Assembly: GCA_946480545.1 (NCBI GenBank)
Contig: CAMLKY010000074.1
Coordinates: forward strand, 1-7,844
DNA: 7,844 bases
From: an uncultured Acidobacteriota bacterium
GTDB taxonomy: Bacteria; Acidobacteriota; Blastocatellia; Pyrinomonadales; Pyrinomonadaceae
Direction: 5' to 3'
Shown: positions 6,010 through 7,844 of the stretch, piece after piece
Layout: every line of letters begins with the position of its first letter
How positions within the stretch are numbered: the first letter of the stretch is position 1
Notes under the pieces: generated by a model
Seen by the model: only the letters and a program-made list of their open reading frames with translations
What the model was told of the DNA's origin: nothing
Databases searched by the model: none
Program-made: the position numbers and the translations under genes

Positions 6010-7844
6010 ATGAGATACGGATGGTTTTCAAACCGCTTTGTCGATGGTGTCGTCTTGCTCAATCGCACGTTTTACGGCGCGCTCCTGATCGCGATGTCGG
6101 TAGGTCTCGGGTTCGCACAACAAAAATACGAAGATCCCAGAAGTTTCTCGGCCACGAACCTGTCACAGGACCGGGTTGATCGCAAAGTTCTTGCGCCGGT
6201 CGATGTTGATCGCCTTCTTAGCGAAGATCGAGCCCGCCGTCGGACACCCATCGGCCGCGGCCCGGATCGTTTTGCCGTCGCTGCTAAAACGGCGTTTACG
6301 CTGAGGAATTCGGGAACCTGGGAGAATGTCCCGGACGGGCGCCTGTGGCGTCTCCGAATACACTCGCCACGCGCCAAGAGCATCAATCTTGGTATAACCC
6401 GATACGAGATGCCCGCAGGTGCGAAGCTGTGGATCTATGATCCCGGACACAGGAATGTGCGCGGGCCGTACACCTCTCTGGATCGTAGCCACCAGGGCAG
6501 CTTATGGACCGCGTTGGTTCCCGGAGACGAGATCGTAGTAGAAGTCTTTGTCCCGAGGAATACCCGTGAACCGGGCATAGTCATCGGCTCGGTGAACCGC
6601 GGATATCGCGATCTTGGCGGGTCCACCGATCTCATCTTGTCGTGCGAAAACGACGTTATCTGTCCGGAAGGCGATCCGTGGCGTGACCAGATCCGGTCTG
6701 TCGGAAAATACAGTATTGGTGGAGTCGACGTTTGCTCCGGCCAGCTTATGAACAATACCTCACTCGATGGTACTCCGTACTTTCTAAGCGCTGAGCACTG
6801 CGACGTCGACAGTACCAATGATGCCACGATGGTCGTCTATTGGAATTTCGAATCACCGACCTGCGGTAATCAAAGCGGTGGCAGCCTAGCCGATAACCAG
6901 ACCGGTGCAATATTCCGGGCATCGAGTGTGGCGAGCGATTTCCTGCTGGTGGAGCTCGAGGAGGTCCCCGACGCATCGTTCAATGTCTACTACTCCGGCT
7001 GGGACGTCACCGGTGCGGCGGCGGCTTCGAGCGTTGGAATCCACCACCCGAATGCTGAAGTGAAATCGATTTCCTTCAATACGAACGCGATCACAAGCAC
7101 TGCTAACTTGTCCGACACCGTCAATGCAGCAGCCAACCACTGGCGCGTCGACAGCTTTGAGGATGGAGCCGTGGAACATGGATCTTCAGGGTCGTGCCTG
7201 TGGGACGCGACTTCAAAGCGCTGCATCGGCCAACTTCATAGCGGCTTCCCAAATTGCCCAGGAGGACCTTACTGGTACGGGAAGCTGAGTACCAGCTGGA
7301 TCGGAGGAGGAACAAATTCGACGCGGCTTAGTAACTGGCTGGACCCGGCCGGAGGAGGCGCGACGATGACGCTCGATGGGGATCCGCACATCACAACAGC
7401 GAACGGGACTCGATACGATTTCCAAGGGGCCGGCGAGTTCATCTCCCTGCGAGACGCCGACGGCCTGGAGGTTCAGACACGCATGACGCCGATCAGTACC
7501 GATTTCACTCCCGGAGCGGACGGCTATCACGGGTTGGCGACGTGCGTCAGCATCAATTCTGCCGTCGCCGCCCGCGTGGGAAGACACAGGGTCACGATCC
7601 AACCAAACATTAGTGGAGTACCCGATCCGAGTGGGTTGCAGGTGCGTATTGATGGTGTTCTGACGCCCGTCGGAGCCGGCGGCGTCAATCTGGGGCCCGG
7701 TGCGCGTATCGATAAGTTCGGCGATGCCTTTCAGGTAATGTTTCCGAATGGCAGTTCCCTAATGGTCACACCGCTTTTCTGGAACTCACAGGGTAAGTGG
7801 TTTTTAAACGTCGAGGTGATGCGGAACGGCGCGGATGGCATGGG
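6010..7844 (+). CDS. Secreted lysyl-endopeptidase-like serine protease with VWD domain (partial, C-terminus off the window)
   Basis: An open frame of 611 codons reaches the right edge. The start is ATG 6010, preceded by GGAG with 6-nt spacing; ATG 5998 is in frame but poorly placed. Residues 1-36 form a signal peptide with a long N-region and hydrophobic core FYGALLIAMSVGLGFA (21-36), cleavage expected before QQ. Residues 37 to ~205 look like a beta-rich propeptide. The catalytic domain (about 206-450) is trypsin-like of the lysyl endopeptidase group: the triad is H263 (FLSAEHC), D310 (ASDFLLVEL) and S393 (GSSGSCLWD), with IGGVDVCSGQLMNN (236-249) and GQLHSGFPNC also typical. Glu262 replaces the usual small residue before His, and Cys396 stands where Pro is common. 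From residue 457 a von Willebrand factor type D domain begins: GDPHITTANGTRYDFQGAGE, then CVSINSAVAARVGRHRVTI. Expected role: a secreted or surface-attached protease cleaving exogenous protein, with the VWD part for adhesion or oligomerisation. Lysine specificity is inferred from family resemblance only. Confidence 0.9.
   Translation, partial: MRYGWFSNRFVDGVVLLNRTFYGALLIAMSVGLGFAQQKYEDPRSFSATNLSQDRVDRKVLAPVDVDRLLSEDRARRRTPIGRGPDRFAVAAKTAFTLRNSGTWENVPDGRLWRLRIHSPRAKSINLGITRYEMPAGAKLWIYDPGHRNVRGPYTSLDRSHQGSLWTALVPGDEIVVEVFVPRNTREPGIVIGSVNRGYRDLGGSTDLILSCENDVICPEGDPWRDQIRSVGKYSIGGVDVCSGQLMNNTSLDGTPYFLSAEHCDVDSTNDATMVVYWNFESPTCGNQSGGSLADNQTGAIFRASSVASDFLLVELEEVPDASFNVYYSGWDVTGAAAASSVGIHHPNAEVKSISFNTNAITSTANLSDTVNAAANHWRVDSFEDGAVEHGSSGSCLWDATSKRCIGQLHSGFPNCPGGPYWYGKLSTSWIGGGTNSTRLSNWLDPAGGGATMTLDGDPHITTANGTRYDFQGAGEFISLRDADGLEVQTRMTPISTDFTPGADGYHGLATCVSINSAVAARVGRHRVTIQPNISGVPDPSGLQVRIDGVLTPVGAGGVNLGPGARIDKFGDAFQVMFPNGSSLMVTPLFWNSQGKWFLNVEVMRNGADGM

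Noticed and set aside
5810..6013. 67-aa plus-strand frame in the spacer
   Set aside because: Arg/Ser-rich, no ribosome binding site, overlaps the protease start and part of the tRNA-like stretch; resembles spurious frames produced by tRNA antisense sequence.
6072..7602. Several minus-strand frames of 64-130 aa opposite the protease gene
   Set aside because: All are antisense to a continuous frame with signal peptide, catalytic triad and VWD signature.

Overview
The window looks like chromosomal DNA from a moderately GC-rich Gram-negative-type bacterium. The mixture of a MoxR/DUF58 pair, an ECF sigma/anti-sigma pair, a type IV pilin-like gene, a heptameric AT-rich tandem repeat and a secreted trypsin-like protease carrying a VWD domain suggests an Acidobacteriota-like (Blastocatellia-type) genome. 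That assignment is inference; no rRNA or marker gene is present to prove it.

Left part (1-4837), mostly minus strand. Read on the minus strand the order is: a MoxR AAA+ ATPase (4837 to 3836), a DUF58 membrane protein (2894 to 1428), an ECF-type sigma factor (1367 to 783) and its probable zinc-binding anti-sigma factor (786 to beyond position 1). The last two overlap as ATGA. MoxR and DUF58 are normally adjacent partners in one operon. Here they are separated by a plus-strand gene of unknown function (2973-3839) that fits with almost no spare sequence: it shares a CTAG tetranucleotide with MoxR for both stop codons and diverges from DUF58 across 78 bp holding a hairpin.

Middle part (4838-5700). 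A 184-bp divergent spacer holds a good sigma-70-like promoter and a strong Shine-Dalgarno site for a type IV pilin-like gene (TTG start, 5022-5507). Immediately after it comes a heptamer tandem repeat that begins inside the pilin stop codon, then tRNA-Val(CAC) and a strong hairpin terminator.

Right part (5690-7844). A roughly 320-bp spacer contains two inverted repeats and a degenerate tRNA-like stretch on the minus strand, but no convincing gene. It is followed by a secreted lysyl-endopeptidase-like serine protease whose catalytic domain is fused to a von Willebrand factor type D domain; this gene runs off the right edge.

Functionally, the left half combines envelope-associated chaperone-type functions (MoxR/DUF58) with a membrane-anchored sigma/anti-sigma switch; the right half encodes surface and secreted products. 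No CRISPR array, transposase or phage gene was seen. The most interesting items are the MoxR-[inverted gene]-DUF58 arrangement, the 16-bp palindrome on the sigma-factor start codon, the heptamer repeat next to the tRNA, and the protease-VWD fusion.
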